Shown: in pieces, positions 12,546 to 22,880 of the stretch
Position numbering within the stretch: the stretch's first letter is position 1
Layout: every line of letters starts with the position of its first letter
Source of the DNA: Neoechinorhynchus agilis
Lineage: Eukaryota; Acanthocephala
Assembly: GCA_051530055.1 (NCBI GenBank)
Contig: CM121341.1
Span: 8,060,001-8,124,000, forward strand
Direction of reading: 5' to 3'
Length of the DNA: 64,000 nt
Position numbers and translations under genes: made by a program
Notes under the pieces: generated by a model
What the model was told of the DNA's origin: nothing
What the model saw: the letters and a program-made list of their open reading frames with translations, nothing else
The model's database searches: none

Positions 12546-14878
12546 CACTAACCTCCACCTTTTAGACTTGAAGAAGTCCCACAAAACGGACGAAATATTG
12601 CGCGTGAAAAAGGAGAATTTGTAATCTCTATTTTCTCAATCACAAGACAAAAAACTAACCGAACATCCACCTTTAAAACCTGAAGAAGTCCGACGAAACA
12701 TAAGAAATATTGCGTGTGAAAAAGTAGAATTAATCTCTATTTTCTCAATCCCAAACTAGAAAACTAACCGAACCTTCACTTTTTAGACTTGAAGAAGACG
12801 AAACTTAAGAAATATTGCGTGTGAAAGGAGAATTAATCACTATTTTCTCAATCACCAAACAAAAAAGCTAACCGAACCTCCACCTTTTAGACCTGAAGAA
12901 GTCCGACGAAGCTCAAGAAATATTGCATGTGAAAAAATTGAATTATTCTCTATTTTCTCAATCATCGAACAAAAACTAACCTCCACCTTTAAGATCTGAA
13001 GAAGTCCGACAAAACGGACGAAATATTGCGCGTGAAAAAGGAGAATTTGTAATCTCTATTTTCTCAATCACATGACAAAAAAATAACCGAACCTCCACCT
13101 TTAAAACCTGAAGTCCGACGAAACGGGCGAAATATTGTGAAAAAGGCGAATTTGTGATCTCTATTTTCTCAATAACAAAACAAAAAACTGACCTCTACCT
13201 TTTAGACTTGAAGAAGTCCGACGAAACTTAAGAAATATTGCGTGTGAAAAAGGAGAATTAATCACTATTTTCTCAATCACAAAACAAACAACTAACCTCC
13301 ACCTTTTAGACCTGAAGAAGTCCGACGAAACTTAAGAAATATTGCGTGTGAAAGGAGAATTAATCACTATTTTCTCAATCACCAAACAAAAAAGCTAACC
13401 TCCACCTTTTAGACCTGAAGAAGTCCGACGAAACTTAAGAAATATTGCGTGCGAAAAAGGAGAATTTGTAATCTCTATTTTCTCAATCACTAAATAAAAA
13501 ACTGACCTTCACCTTTTAAAACCTGAAAAAGTCCGAAGAAACGGGTGAAATATTGTGAAAAAGGAGGATTTGTAATCACTATTTTCTCAATCACAAAAGA
13601 AAAAACTGACCTCCACCTTTTAAACCTGAAGAAGTCCGACGAAACCTAGAAATATTGCGTGTGAAAAAGGAGAATTTGTAATCTCTATTTTCTATATAGC
13701 CAAACAAAAAAACTAACCGAACCTCCACCTTTAAAACCTGACGAAGTCCGACGAAGCTCAAGAAATATTGCGTGTGAAAAAGTAGAATTAATCTCTATTT
13801 TCTCAATCACCAAAAAAAACTAACCGAACATCCACTTTTAAGACCTAAAGAAGACGAAACTTAAGAAATATTGCGAGTGAAAAAGGAGAATTAATCACTA
13901 TTTTCTCAATCACCAAACAAAAAACTAACCTCCACCTTTTAGACCTGAAGAAGTCCGACGAAACTTAAGAAATATTGCGTGTGAAAAAGGAGAATTAATC
14001 ACTATTTTCTCAATCACCAAACAAAAAAGCTAACCGAACCTCCACCTTTTAGACCTGAAGAAGACGAAACTTAAGAAATATTGCGTGCGAAAAAGGAGAA
14101 TTTGTAATCTCTATTTTCTCAATCACAAGACAAAAATCTAACCGAACCTCCACCTTTAAAACCTGAAGAAGTCCGACGAAACGGGCGAAATATTGTGAAA
14201 AGGCGAATTAATCTCCCTTTTCTCAATAACAAAACAAAAAAAACTGACCTCTACCTTTTACACTTGAAGAAGTCCGCCGAAACCGAGAAGTATTGCGTGT
14301 GAAAAAATAGAATTAATCTCTATTTTCTCAATCACAAAACAAAAACTAACCTCCACCTTTTAGACCTGAAGAAGTCCGACGAAACTTAGAAATATTGCGT
14401 GTGAAAAAGGAGAATTAATCTCTATTTTCTCAATCACAAGACAAAAACTAACCGCACCTCCACCTTTCAGACCTGAAGAAGTCCGACGAAACTTAGAAAT
14501 ATTGCGTGTGAAAAAGGAGAATTAATCTCTATTTTCTCAATCACAAGACAAAAACTAACCGCACCTCCACCTTTCAGACCTGAAGAAGTCCGACGAAACT
14601 TAGAAATATTGCGTGTGAAAAAGGAGAATTTGTAATCTCTGTTTTCTCAATCACCAAACAAAAAACTAACCGAACCTCCACCTTTTAGACCTGAAGAAGT
14701 CCGAAGAAACGGGCGAAATATTGTGTAAAAAGAATTTGTAATCTCTATTTTCTCAATCATCGAACAAAAAACTGACCTCCACCTTTAAGACTTAAAGAAG
14801 TCCGATGAAACCTAAGAAACATTGCGTGTGAAAAAGGAGAATTAATCTCTATTTTCTCAATCATCGAATAGAATTGTA
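12466..14878 (-). repeat. Satellite array 2, about 105-115-bp monomer (about 22 diverged copies)
   Basis: Units run GAAGTCCGACGAAAC ... AAATATTGCGTGTGAAAAAGG ... TCTATTTTCTCAATCAC ... CTAACCTCCACCTTTTAGAC. This is the reverse complement of the array 1 family. Copies are far more diverged than in array 1, with frequent indels and swapped segments (for example CGGACG versus TTAAG), which indicates an older or less homogenised array. Confidence 0.9.
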
Positions 14879-15897
14879 GTGCATTTTTTACTAACATTAA
14901 TCATTCAGCATCCCAAAGGATCATATTTTTTCGTCTATAAAGGGAAATAAACATTCTTATGTGTAGTTTTGGAGGCATCCGGAATAATATTAATAAGCAG
15001 CAACATTGACAAGAGCGATGATATAATGATGTAGGGTTTCCACAAATATAATTTTTGGGATGTGAAGCATCAGAAAATTGGACTCTCATGTGGTTGCGTC
15101 AATGATAGGTTAAGGAATATAAAATTTATCGAAGATACTGAAAATCAATAGGCAGGTAAAAGTATTGACAGCGTTCACTTGAGTATCTCGTGCAAAAGGA
15201 ATCCTTCGATCGAGTATCCTTGAATTCATTTCAAACAAGAAAATTCATGTTTTGATGATACAGAATTATTGTTTAGAAGTCAACACCCGACGTTCCTAAC
15301 CTCGTCGAGTTCATCATCAGTTCTAAAATACAAGTTGATGATCGATTGAATATTGCTTTGTGGTCCATGAACCCGGTGTTAATAACTTTTACAGTAGATG
15401 ACGTCAGTTCACTTTCTTCCGGGCAGAGTTTAAATGAAATCAATTCTCTAGTGTTTAATTTTGCTTTTAGGCATCCTCATTGGTTCATTTCTTTTTAAAA
15501 CTCTAAATTAATTTCCCACTGTGAGTGAATTAATCGTATTGGTTGCGGTTTTTAGTATTTTTATCGCTTTTATTTTTCACATCTAATCTTGTCGTCTTAA
15601 ATTATCCATATAATTCCAATACGCAATCAATACTTATTCTCTAAAAGGTGTTCACGAAGCAATGGACATTTTACATAAAATCCGCATATCTCGAATAAAA
15701 TTTACAGCAAAATATCGTTTTGCCATTGCCAATATTGATTCCAATTAATTGCTGTATTTTTCCGCTCTTTTTTAGCACCAAACATTGCTAGAATTTTTGT
15801 GTTTTTTGCGACGGTTTACCTCATGTTCTAATTGGCCAAAAGATAGATTTCTTTAAAATGTTTAAATATATTTCTTTCTTTTGGTTCGCTAATTTGT
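14879..15897. other. Intergenic, no gene seen
   Basis: AT-rich unique sequence between array 2 and the reverse-transcriptase element. No domain or RNA is recognised. Confidence 0.5.
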
Positions 15898-17693
15898 TTC
15901 CCCGATGTTCCACGTAGGTAATGTAGCAATTATCGAATGTCAAATATTCGAGAGAGTAGGGAATGTTGCTGGCTGCGAGGGACGTGGCGTCCCAGAAAAG
16001 GCATTTGCTCCCGCCACGGAAAGACCGAAATTCCGTCAGGTCGACGACCGTCTAGTCGACAAAGATGGACGGGTTCCGAGATGCTGGGGAAGTTCGTCGT
16101 TCTCAACGCCCGAGAAATAACGCTCTTGATCTCAGAATAGTGTGAGAACCTTCCTTCTGACTTTCGGCAAACGAGAGTGTCGTCCGAAAGCATAAACCAA
16201 AGACCCACATCGACAGCGATGGGGCGTGCATTTCGGGAAACCAAGTCTTAAGGACACTGCGATCCACGTTACCTCATCAGTTAGAAGAGTTCTCACAGAT
16301 GCCAGAGGAATAGTCTCCAAACACGCCCCAGATTCTCGTGTGTGATTTTCAAAATGCCTTTAACTCTCTCTCAATAAAGAAAGCATGTTCTGCGCAATTA
16401 GGGATCAAGCACCAGAAGCCTTTCAGTATTTTCTCAATGCCTACGAGACCGCGACTCCTTTGCTTTTCGAAGACCACCTCATTTGGTCCGAAAAAGGAGA
16501 TCGCATTCTCCCTAACAGTAAATCCAATGGCGCACTCTCTCCATTCCAGCTTCAACGCTTGGTACTTGGATGACGCTACGCTCGGAGGTGATCCCTCCGT
16601 TGTACTGCGCGATTTGGAGACGCTGATTAGGGCGACCTCGAAGATGGGCATTGAGCTCAATGCTGGAAAGTGTGAGCTCCTAGTATTAAATATCGAAGAC
16701 TCCGCTAAAGTCAAGGAGCTAATGGATTGGTTCGAGGTCGTAGCTCCAGATCTGAAACTCGTGACTCGGGAACATCTCAGCCTCCTGGGTAGTTGCGCCT
16801 TAAATTCAAATGTGGAAGCTGAGCTCGGCCATATCATACCGAAACTTTCGTTGCTGGGCGATAAGGTTAGCGCTCTATCGGCTCACGAAGCGTTATTTCT
16901 AATAAAGAACGCACTCGAAGGATTGGCTAAGCTCGACGACAAGGTGAGGGCTTGTCTCGAGCGTATTTTAAATGTCCAGCTCTCAGATGAGGCGTGGCGA
17001 CAAGCTTCATTGCCTGTGTTATCTGGGGGATTGGGCATTCGGGCGTCAGTAAACCTTGCCTTGCCAGTCTTTCTTGGATCGTTTGAGGGGAGTCAACCGA
17101 TAGGAAAGAGACCAAGACTTTGCGGTGGCAGTTGAAGAATGGTGCCAGCAGACAGGCGCTAACCATGTTCCCGTGAATGGCCTCCGTCCGAGCTAGATTG
17201 TTGGGAGTTTCGACACGAGAATTGGGGCGTGGTTGGAGACTATTCCTCTGGCATCTGTGAGAACTCTTCTCACTGATGAGGTAACGTGGATCGCAGTGTC
17301 CTTAAGACTTAGTCTCCCGTTATGCACGCCCCATCGCTGTCGATGTGGGTCTTTGGTTTATGCTTTTGGACGACACTCTCGTTTGCCGAAAGTCAGAAGG
17401 AAGGTTCTCACACTATTCTGAGATCAAGAGCGTAATTTCTCGGGCGTTGAGAACGGAGAACTTCCCCAGCATCTCGGAACCCGTCCATCTTTGTCGGCTA
17501 GACGGTCGTCGACCTGACGGAATTTCGGTCTTTCCGTGGCGGGAGGGCAAATGCCTTCTCTGGGACGCCACGTCCCTCGCAGTAAGCAACATCCCCTACT
17601 CTCTCGAAATCGCTAGAAGCGCACCCCCCGAAGATAATTTTCCAAGAAATTTATATAAATGTCGGAATTATCGAACGTGAAACATCGGGGAAA
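15898..17693 (+). mobile_element. Reverse-transcriptase element with long inverted flanks (broken copy)
   Basis: The core (about 16340-17135) shows RT palm features: DFQNAFNS (motif A type), WYLDDATLGG (motif C type), GIELNAGKCEL, then ASLPVLSGGLGIR. The right part (about 17213-17693) reads as a C-terminal domain with CRCG, a His/Cys segment and RRPDGISVFPWREGK...WDAT, resembling a nuclease-like tail found with this RT family. The left part (15898-16342) is an inverted copy of that right part, down to shared ends TTTCCCCGATGTT. It looks like a non-LTR-type retroelement of uncertain clade. This copy is broken, with several interruptions, and is GC-richer than its surroundings. Confidence 0.7.
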
Positions 17694-18057
17694 TAAATCA
17701 TCGGTAAATTAGATCCGAATGGGAGTTGTAAAACTAGTAAAAAAGACTTTGCCCGAAGATAATTTTTCAAGACATTGAATTATTCATGTTTTTTTTAAAT
17801 TGTGTACTGAAAATTCTTGTTATTGATTCCACCATAAACCAAATGTATTTTGCTGTTTTTACTTGTAGGATCGAAACTAGTGAATTCGCTTCGTTACATT
17901 TTTTGTATCCCGTTTTGATCTCATTGCCAAAGTCTGCCATGTCACGAGCATTTCCTGTGAGAATCCTAACTTATTTAAAGGCCTACCCATTTTTTTGAAT
18001 ACTTCTCTTTTAAGTGCCTTCAATCCGCTGTTAAAAGTTCAATTATAACATCTTTAG
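17694..18057. other. Spacer upstream of APRT copy 2
   Basis: It contains a second degenerate copy of the CCCGAAGATAATTTTTCAAGA tail found at the end of the RT element. ATCTTTAG abuts the APRT ATG directly, an acceptor-like site with zero leader bases. Confidence 0.45.
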
Positions 18058-18603
18058 ATGTCAAACGATGATCGCCTTCAAAAAATCAAATCTAAACTTC
18101 GATTCGTGCAGGACTTTCCGCGTCCTGGTGTTAGATTTGTGGACATATTTCCCGTTTTCTTAGAACCTGAGACATGTCAAGATCTTATGAACATTTGCGT
18201 TGAACACATCGAGAATACAATTGGACTTCCTAACGTGGACTACATCGTAGGAGTGGAATTGCGAGGATGTCTGTTCGGAGTTCCTCTCGGTCTTCAAATG
18301 CGAAAACCTTTTGTTCCTGTACGAAAAAAGGGGAAATTGCCGGGAAAGGTCGTCGAAGAACGCTATGGGACGGAGTATAGCAAAGATGTAATGGAAATGC
18401 AAGTCGGCTGCATGAAACCCGGCTCAAATGTGATCATAATCGACGATCTGCTCGCTACTGGAGGTACGATGGTCGCTAGTCAAAAATTGATTGAGAAACT
18501 GGGATGCAATGTACTTGAATGCATGTTTATTATCGAACTACTCGAGTTAAACGGACGAATGAAACTTGGGTCAAGTCGTATTCATTCGATTTTTAAGATT
18601 TGA
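18058..18603 (+). CDS. APRT: Adenine phosphoribosyltransferase, copy 2
   Basis: A 181-residue intronless protein with all APRT landmarks: FPRPGVRFVDIFPVF near the start, VGVELRG (64-70), RKKGKLPG (89-96), the mobile-loop Glu106-Tyr107 and the PRPP-binding motif VIIIDDLLATGGTM (125-138). It should catalyse adenine + PRPP to AMP + PPi in the cytosol. It is colinear with copy 1 (6.4 kb upstream, same strand) and ends in the same HSIFKI. The absence of introns in both suggests an early intron loss or retrocopy followed by duplication. AATAAA is at about 18670. This is the more canonical copy. Confidence 0.95.
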   Translation: MSNDDRLQKIKSKLRFVQDFPRPGVRFVDIFPVFLEPETCQDLMNICVEHIENTIGLPNVDYIVGVELRGCLFGVPLGLQMRKPFVPVRKKGKLPGKVVEERYGTEYSKDVMEMQVGCMKPGSNVIIIDDLLATGGTMVASQKLIEKLGCNVLECMFIIELLELNGRMKLGSSRIHSIFKI

Positions 18604-19601
18604 TGGAGTTCGGAAAATGGTAGGCGCCCATGAGTGCGCGTGAGACGGTCTAGATTCACCTTTACACGCGAATAAAGTAGAACTTTTTCTTTTTTTGGTC
18701 TTAACGATTTCATGACAATCTTAGCATTTTAACAGTCTCATAAATCGACTTTTCACATTGAAGGCAATTTCAAATAAAAAAAATCACGGAATGTTTCATT
18801 CCAGTTTACCCCTCTTTTTTATATGACCGAAAAAAATGAAGTAATTTATTAATTCGATTGTGCCGAAATATCGCATTCTTTTTCCGGCCATCCCAAAACA
18901 TGAATAATTCAATCTTCAACAATTCCAATTTATCCTTTTTTGACTTGTGAAAATAATCGCCCGCTTAGAAATCAATTTATTGTGCAATGAAATATTTCGA
19001 AAAAAGAAAAACCTCATCTCATCAATCATTTCTTGTAACGAGTTCCGTCCTCGAAAGCGAGTTCAACTAAAACGTTAAAGTTATTTCTTGACAAACACAG
19101 ACGAAATACCTCGTTGAATGCAAGAGGAAACTCACCAATGAGAGACCCATCTCCTCCTCGGGAGGTATCTGAGGATCCGGAGAGATTCATACAAACTTAT
19201 TATTGTTTGGTTCAGGATTGTTGAGTATGATTTTATGCGCTTCCCTGGGGCAGAGTTTGTACATTCCGTGGTTGTGCCGAGGTGGTCAAGTGGAATTAAA
19301 CCCTGAAAATCCAAAGTGGACGTTGGCTCACAGCCAAAGGGGACGAAATACCCCGTTGAATGGAAGAGGAAACTCACCAATGAGAGACCCATCTCCTCCT
19401 CGGAAGGTGATTCAATCACTGCAAGATATCGGTTGGCTGTGTGGCCAAGTAATAAAGTTATCACAAGTGGAAAATGCCTTGCTTTAACACTGAATAGAAT
19501 GTAACCGACTCTCCAGATTTAAAAAGACAAAATTAACGGTAAGTACTCGTCGGTCTCTTCAAAATAGCTAAAAATGTGGAATAACAATATCTTTAATACA
19601 A
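18604..19601. other. Intergenic with a 65-bp direct repeat
   Basis: No gene is seen. A segment starting ACGAAATACC and ending CTCCTCCTCGG-AAGGT occurs at 19101-19166 and again at 19343-19408 in the same orientation. Nothing else is recognised. Confidence 0.5.
19101..19408. repeat. Pair of 65-bp direct repeats, 242 bp apart
   Basis: The copies at 19101-19166 and 19343-19408 differ at only a few positions. They may be remains of a tandem duplication or of a terminal-repeat fragment. No coding signal is seen. Confidence 0.7.
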
Positions 19602-21970
19602 TTAATTAAGATCATTATTGTCATCTTCATTCGTATTCGTGTGATTTTTTGGTTGTCGTAACCGAGCACACTGTCTTAACGGTTTCATATCGGAAAGTTC
19701 GGTCATCATATTTTCATTTGTGTCAGGTAAGAATATTGTGAGAAACGAGATTGATAAAGAGCACGCGGCCAATGTCAGCATTAGTACAGTTCGATTCCTA
19801 TTAAGTAGTGGTTCGAAGAAGGCGCTGAATATACTAGCAAGTTTGGCAAATGAAGTAGTGATTCCAATAGCAAATCCTCGGCATCGAGTGGGAAACAGCT
19901 CGGGAGTGTAGAGCCAAATGATCGAGTATGTGACGACTATCAGCAGTTTCGAAATGTGGTTCATTATGTTCAGAGCGGTTGGACCTTTTACAAACGCGAA
20001 TGTAATCGCTGATATCGCCCACATAAAATGACATACAATACACGGATATTTTCGTCCGAATCGTTTTAAAATTGGACCGGACAAAAGTACTCCCGGGACT
20101 TCCAATAGAGACGTGATAAAGAATTGTATGCCATTGGTCGTTGTATTGTAAGGTGTAATCAAAAAACGCATCCAAAAATCCCTTAAAATTTCGTTTGGTT
20201 TTTTATACTGGGACCACTAAGAATCAAAGTTAACAAATAGCTAAAATTATCACAAATATATAAAAGCGAATTTGATCGATTGAAGAGCAGGGATATGTTG
20301 TTTTTTTGATCACAATAAACCCGCTTTAATTTACAACGACCATGAATTTAAATAGATATTTTGAGAGAAGTTGCTGGAAGCGTAGGTTAGTCCGAGGTAT
20401 GAGAAATTGTTCAATAATTGGAAACATGATGCACAAAAGAACGAGTACACAAAAGGGATGGAAGAGAACATTAATTTTAAATTTCGACAGGATTCATCGT
20501 ATAACTTTCTTGCTTTCATCCACACGCCGCTTTTAGCATTTTGGTCGACAACAATATCCAATTCTTGCTCTACTAGTAAAGGTGCGGCGAAAATCTGTTT
20601 ATCCTCTGGAGTCTTATTAAATCTGTACGCTTTTTTAAGAACAGTATTCATTTCATTGATCTTTCCTTTGACTGCAAGCCAATACAAACTTTCGGGGACG
20701 ATCCAATAGTAGGGAATAGTCAAAGCGACCGAAGCGTAGGTTGCCACATAAATCCATCGAAAGCTGTGGACAAAGTAAGCGGTTAAGTCGAGTGCGAGCA
20801 TTCCAACGACCCATAGAATGTTCATGTAGATGCATGGAAAAGCACGATCTTCAGTTGAAAATAACTCTATTGCCATAATATAGCAGGATAGTCCATATAT
20901 TTGGAAGCACATTCCACAAATGAAGCGGAAAAATGAGAATAAAAATACAGAATTCGAAAATGCACATCCGATCCCGCTTATAATGCTCGTCCAGAATGCT
21001 CCAAGCACCAGCGGTCTCCGGCCATATCAATGCCTTTATGTAACGACGAAACATATCAACCAAAAATTCAGAACTTTCCATTACTGAACAATTGTATGTT
21101 TATAATTCCAAAACTGCATCTAATAAGATGAGGAACATTCGCAAAGGATCCAAAGCTTCAATGGTCTACAATTCCCTTTTATGCTTCAAAAGAAGTACAA
21201 AATGTAAGAGGAGAAGCCGATTTTCAATTTATCTATAAAATCTTAGTCAAATTTGGCCTCGCCAAGTTGGTTGATTCGCTGGCAACACCTCGCTTGGGTC
21301 CTCGGCGAAATTCGTAAAGAATTCCGCTCTTAAACTTCACTATATCCTTAAGACTTTCCTCAGAGGATAAACATGGCTATCTGAGGAGAGAAAACACCGG
21401 CAACGAGCTGCAACGTGATTGGTGCTGTTAGTAGAATAAAAATGATACTTTATCGCCACCGACAAGCATTTGGAAATTGTACATAAAGGCATCTTTATAC
21501 TTATCGCCGGTAATTCCACAGATGACAGATCCAATGAAAATCCCTGATAGATATGCAGCAAGAGGAACTGAAGAAAGTGTTTCGCGTGAACAATAAAGAT
21601 CAAAGGCAGCGATAAGAGAATGCGATTTATGATCGATTGAGTGATTGTAGCCAATCGGACAGGGAATAGTTTCATTGGTAGATTTGTCGAAATCGCGATA
21701 AACTCTGCAATTGTCATAAATTAGTTGTCCTGATCCATCATTTACTAATGGAATGGCTTGCTCCTGTGAGATATTTGCGGGGACTGCACATAAGTAATCT
21801 CGATTAGAAACGAAATAATCGGTGAAATTGGCCGCGGCACCGAAAATATTGTAGGCTGCGAGAAGAAAAAACATATAAGTTTGCCATCGACTGGTCTTAG
21901 TAAACCACAGATTGATGGTGGCCATGTTTCTGAGAAAAGGCTCGGCATCAACATTCGATTTACTGTTCAT
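19602..21970 (-). CDS. SLC22-type organic ion transporter, three exons
   Basis: A 12-TM major facilitator of the SLC22 (organic cation/anion) type. Exon 1 (21970-21497) has TM1, a large extracellular loop with NKS-T and Cys residues, FDLYCSRETL and the start of the MFS signature GITGDKY. Exon 2 (about 21023-20346) continues GRRPLVLGAFW, the FFRFICGMC helix, the EDRA loop and PESLYWLAVKGK. Exon 3 (from about 20123 to 19602) has FFITSLLEVPG, the ELFPTRCRG signature and MTELSDMKPLRQ. TTTTCAG touches the ATG. The two interruptions are bounded by inverted repeats and the first lacks usable GT-AG ends (see the separate entries). The substrate cannot be told from sequence. A decayed relative lies at 42.6-44 kb. 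Confidence 0.85.
20124..20345 (-). other. Second inverted-repeat-bounded interruption in the SLC22 gene
   Basis: An exact 11-bp inverted repeat (minus-strand TGGTCGTTGTA at 20342-20332; its complement at 20145-20135) lies at both edges of the gap between NIYLN and FFITSLLEVPG. These are contiguous in the paralogue at 43.5 kb (NVYLH-FLITAIIEIP). A canonical alternative exists (GTAAAT at 20334, AAG at 20182, in frame), but it would insert about 23 residues foreign to the family. Confidence 0.45.
21024..21496 (-). other. Inverted-repeat-bounded, non-GT-AG intron in the SLC22 gene
   Basis: Homology requires the join GDKY|GRRPLV. The 473 bp between carry an exact 13-bp inverted repeat just inside each edge (minus-strand ATGCCTTTATGTA at 21492-21480; its complement at 21042-21030). 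TAT is duplicated at both exon edges. An in-frame TGA sits just before the second exon. No GT/AG pair yields the conserved GRR. The structure resembles a transposon-derived intron with a 3-bp target duplication. Confidence 0.65.
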
Positions 21971-22880
21971 CTGAAAATACGGGGCACTCCGATTGAGCTT
22001 TACAAGTTAGAATAAGAAACTGACTTAAAGAAAGGTTCATCTGAATGGAACATAATTGAAGCCCTTTTATTCGAGATTATGACTCCCAAATATCATTCAT
22101 GTCGACGCAATCCATCCTCAATGGGCTATAATGCTCCACAGCACTCAATGAACCACCCAGGGCTTCTTTTTAGTCATCGTTTTACGCCATTGCTGACATC
22201 GCACTCTGAGTCGTTTTACTTTACTTGACTACGAAGCTTCGCCACCGAAAAGCACGAATTTACAAGGGTTAGCTCCGACTTGACGAATTCCAATAGATAC
22301 ATCATTTGTTGAGCTTTAATTCTGAAGCTCTCATTAGATTCATGGAATTAATTTTTTTGTTTCTGATTGAACACTCAACGTTGAAAGGTTACACGATTCA
22401 TGAGAAAAAAGGTTCGCTTAGTTGTTTATTTGCTTAATGCTATCAGCCGAAGACTAAATACGACGGTCCTCTAACGATGAGCATTCTGGAACGGTTCGAT
22501 TCTGGAACAAACCGAGCACCGAAAGTTTAGTCGCCTGGATTATGCCTTCCATTTGTACCTGTTTTCCGCGACAGGTTATTTTTTGAGCTGGTCTTTATAG
22601 CGCTCCCTTGGACCTTTGTGAGGATGATCTTTGGAAGACGTTACTATCTCAGAGATCATTGAAGAACCACTGACCCGATTCGGGATGTTTTGGTTTGGGA
22701 TAAGATCTCAACATGGGGGATCTTGTAGGTACAAATCCCGGTTCTTGAAGATTATTTCCCAGGGGCGACCGAAGGCTGACGATGATGCACGATTGCTGTG
22801 GAGAATTTCTTGGTATCCCAGAGATAAAAGATTGATTTTACGTTCTCAATTGGGGGGGGGGGACTATTTAGAACGAACTG
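21971..22880. other. Intergenic, no gene seen
   Basis: No domain is recognised. A G10 homopolymer lies near 22853. The right end may include distal LINE sequence. Confidence 0.4.

Noticed and set aside
12590-12720. Hammerhead-ribozyme-like core in array 2 (CCTGAAGA, then GTCCG ... CGGAC and GAAATA)
   Set aside because: One extra base separates CTGAAGA from the stem, most monomers have TTAAG in place of CGGACG so the stem is lost, and no matching cleavage strand is seen. The resemblance is explained by the fold-back arm.
20121-20350. AATTC as a 5-bp target duplication around the second SLC22 interruption
   Set aside because: Using one AATTC copy at the join puts the two exons out of frame, so it cannot be the spliced boundary.
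22850-22862. G10 tract as a quadruplex or regulatory site
   Set aside because: An isolated homopolymer in decayed sequence, with no partner G runs.
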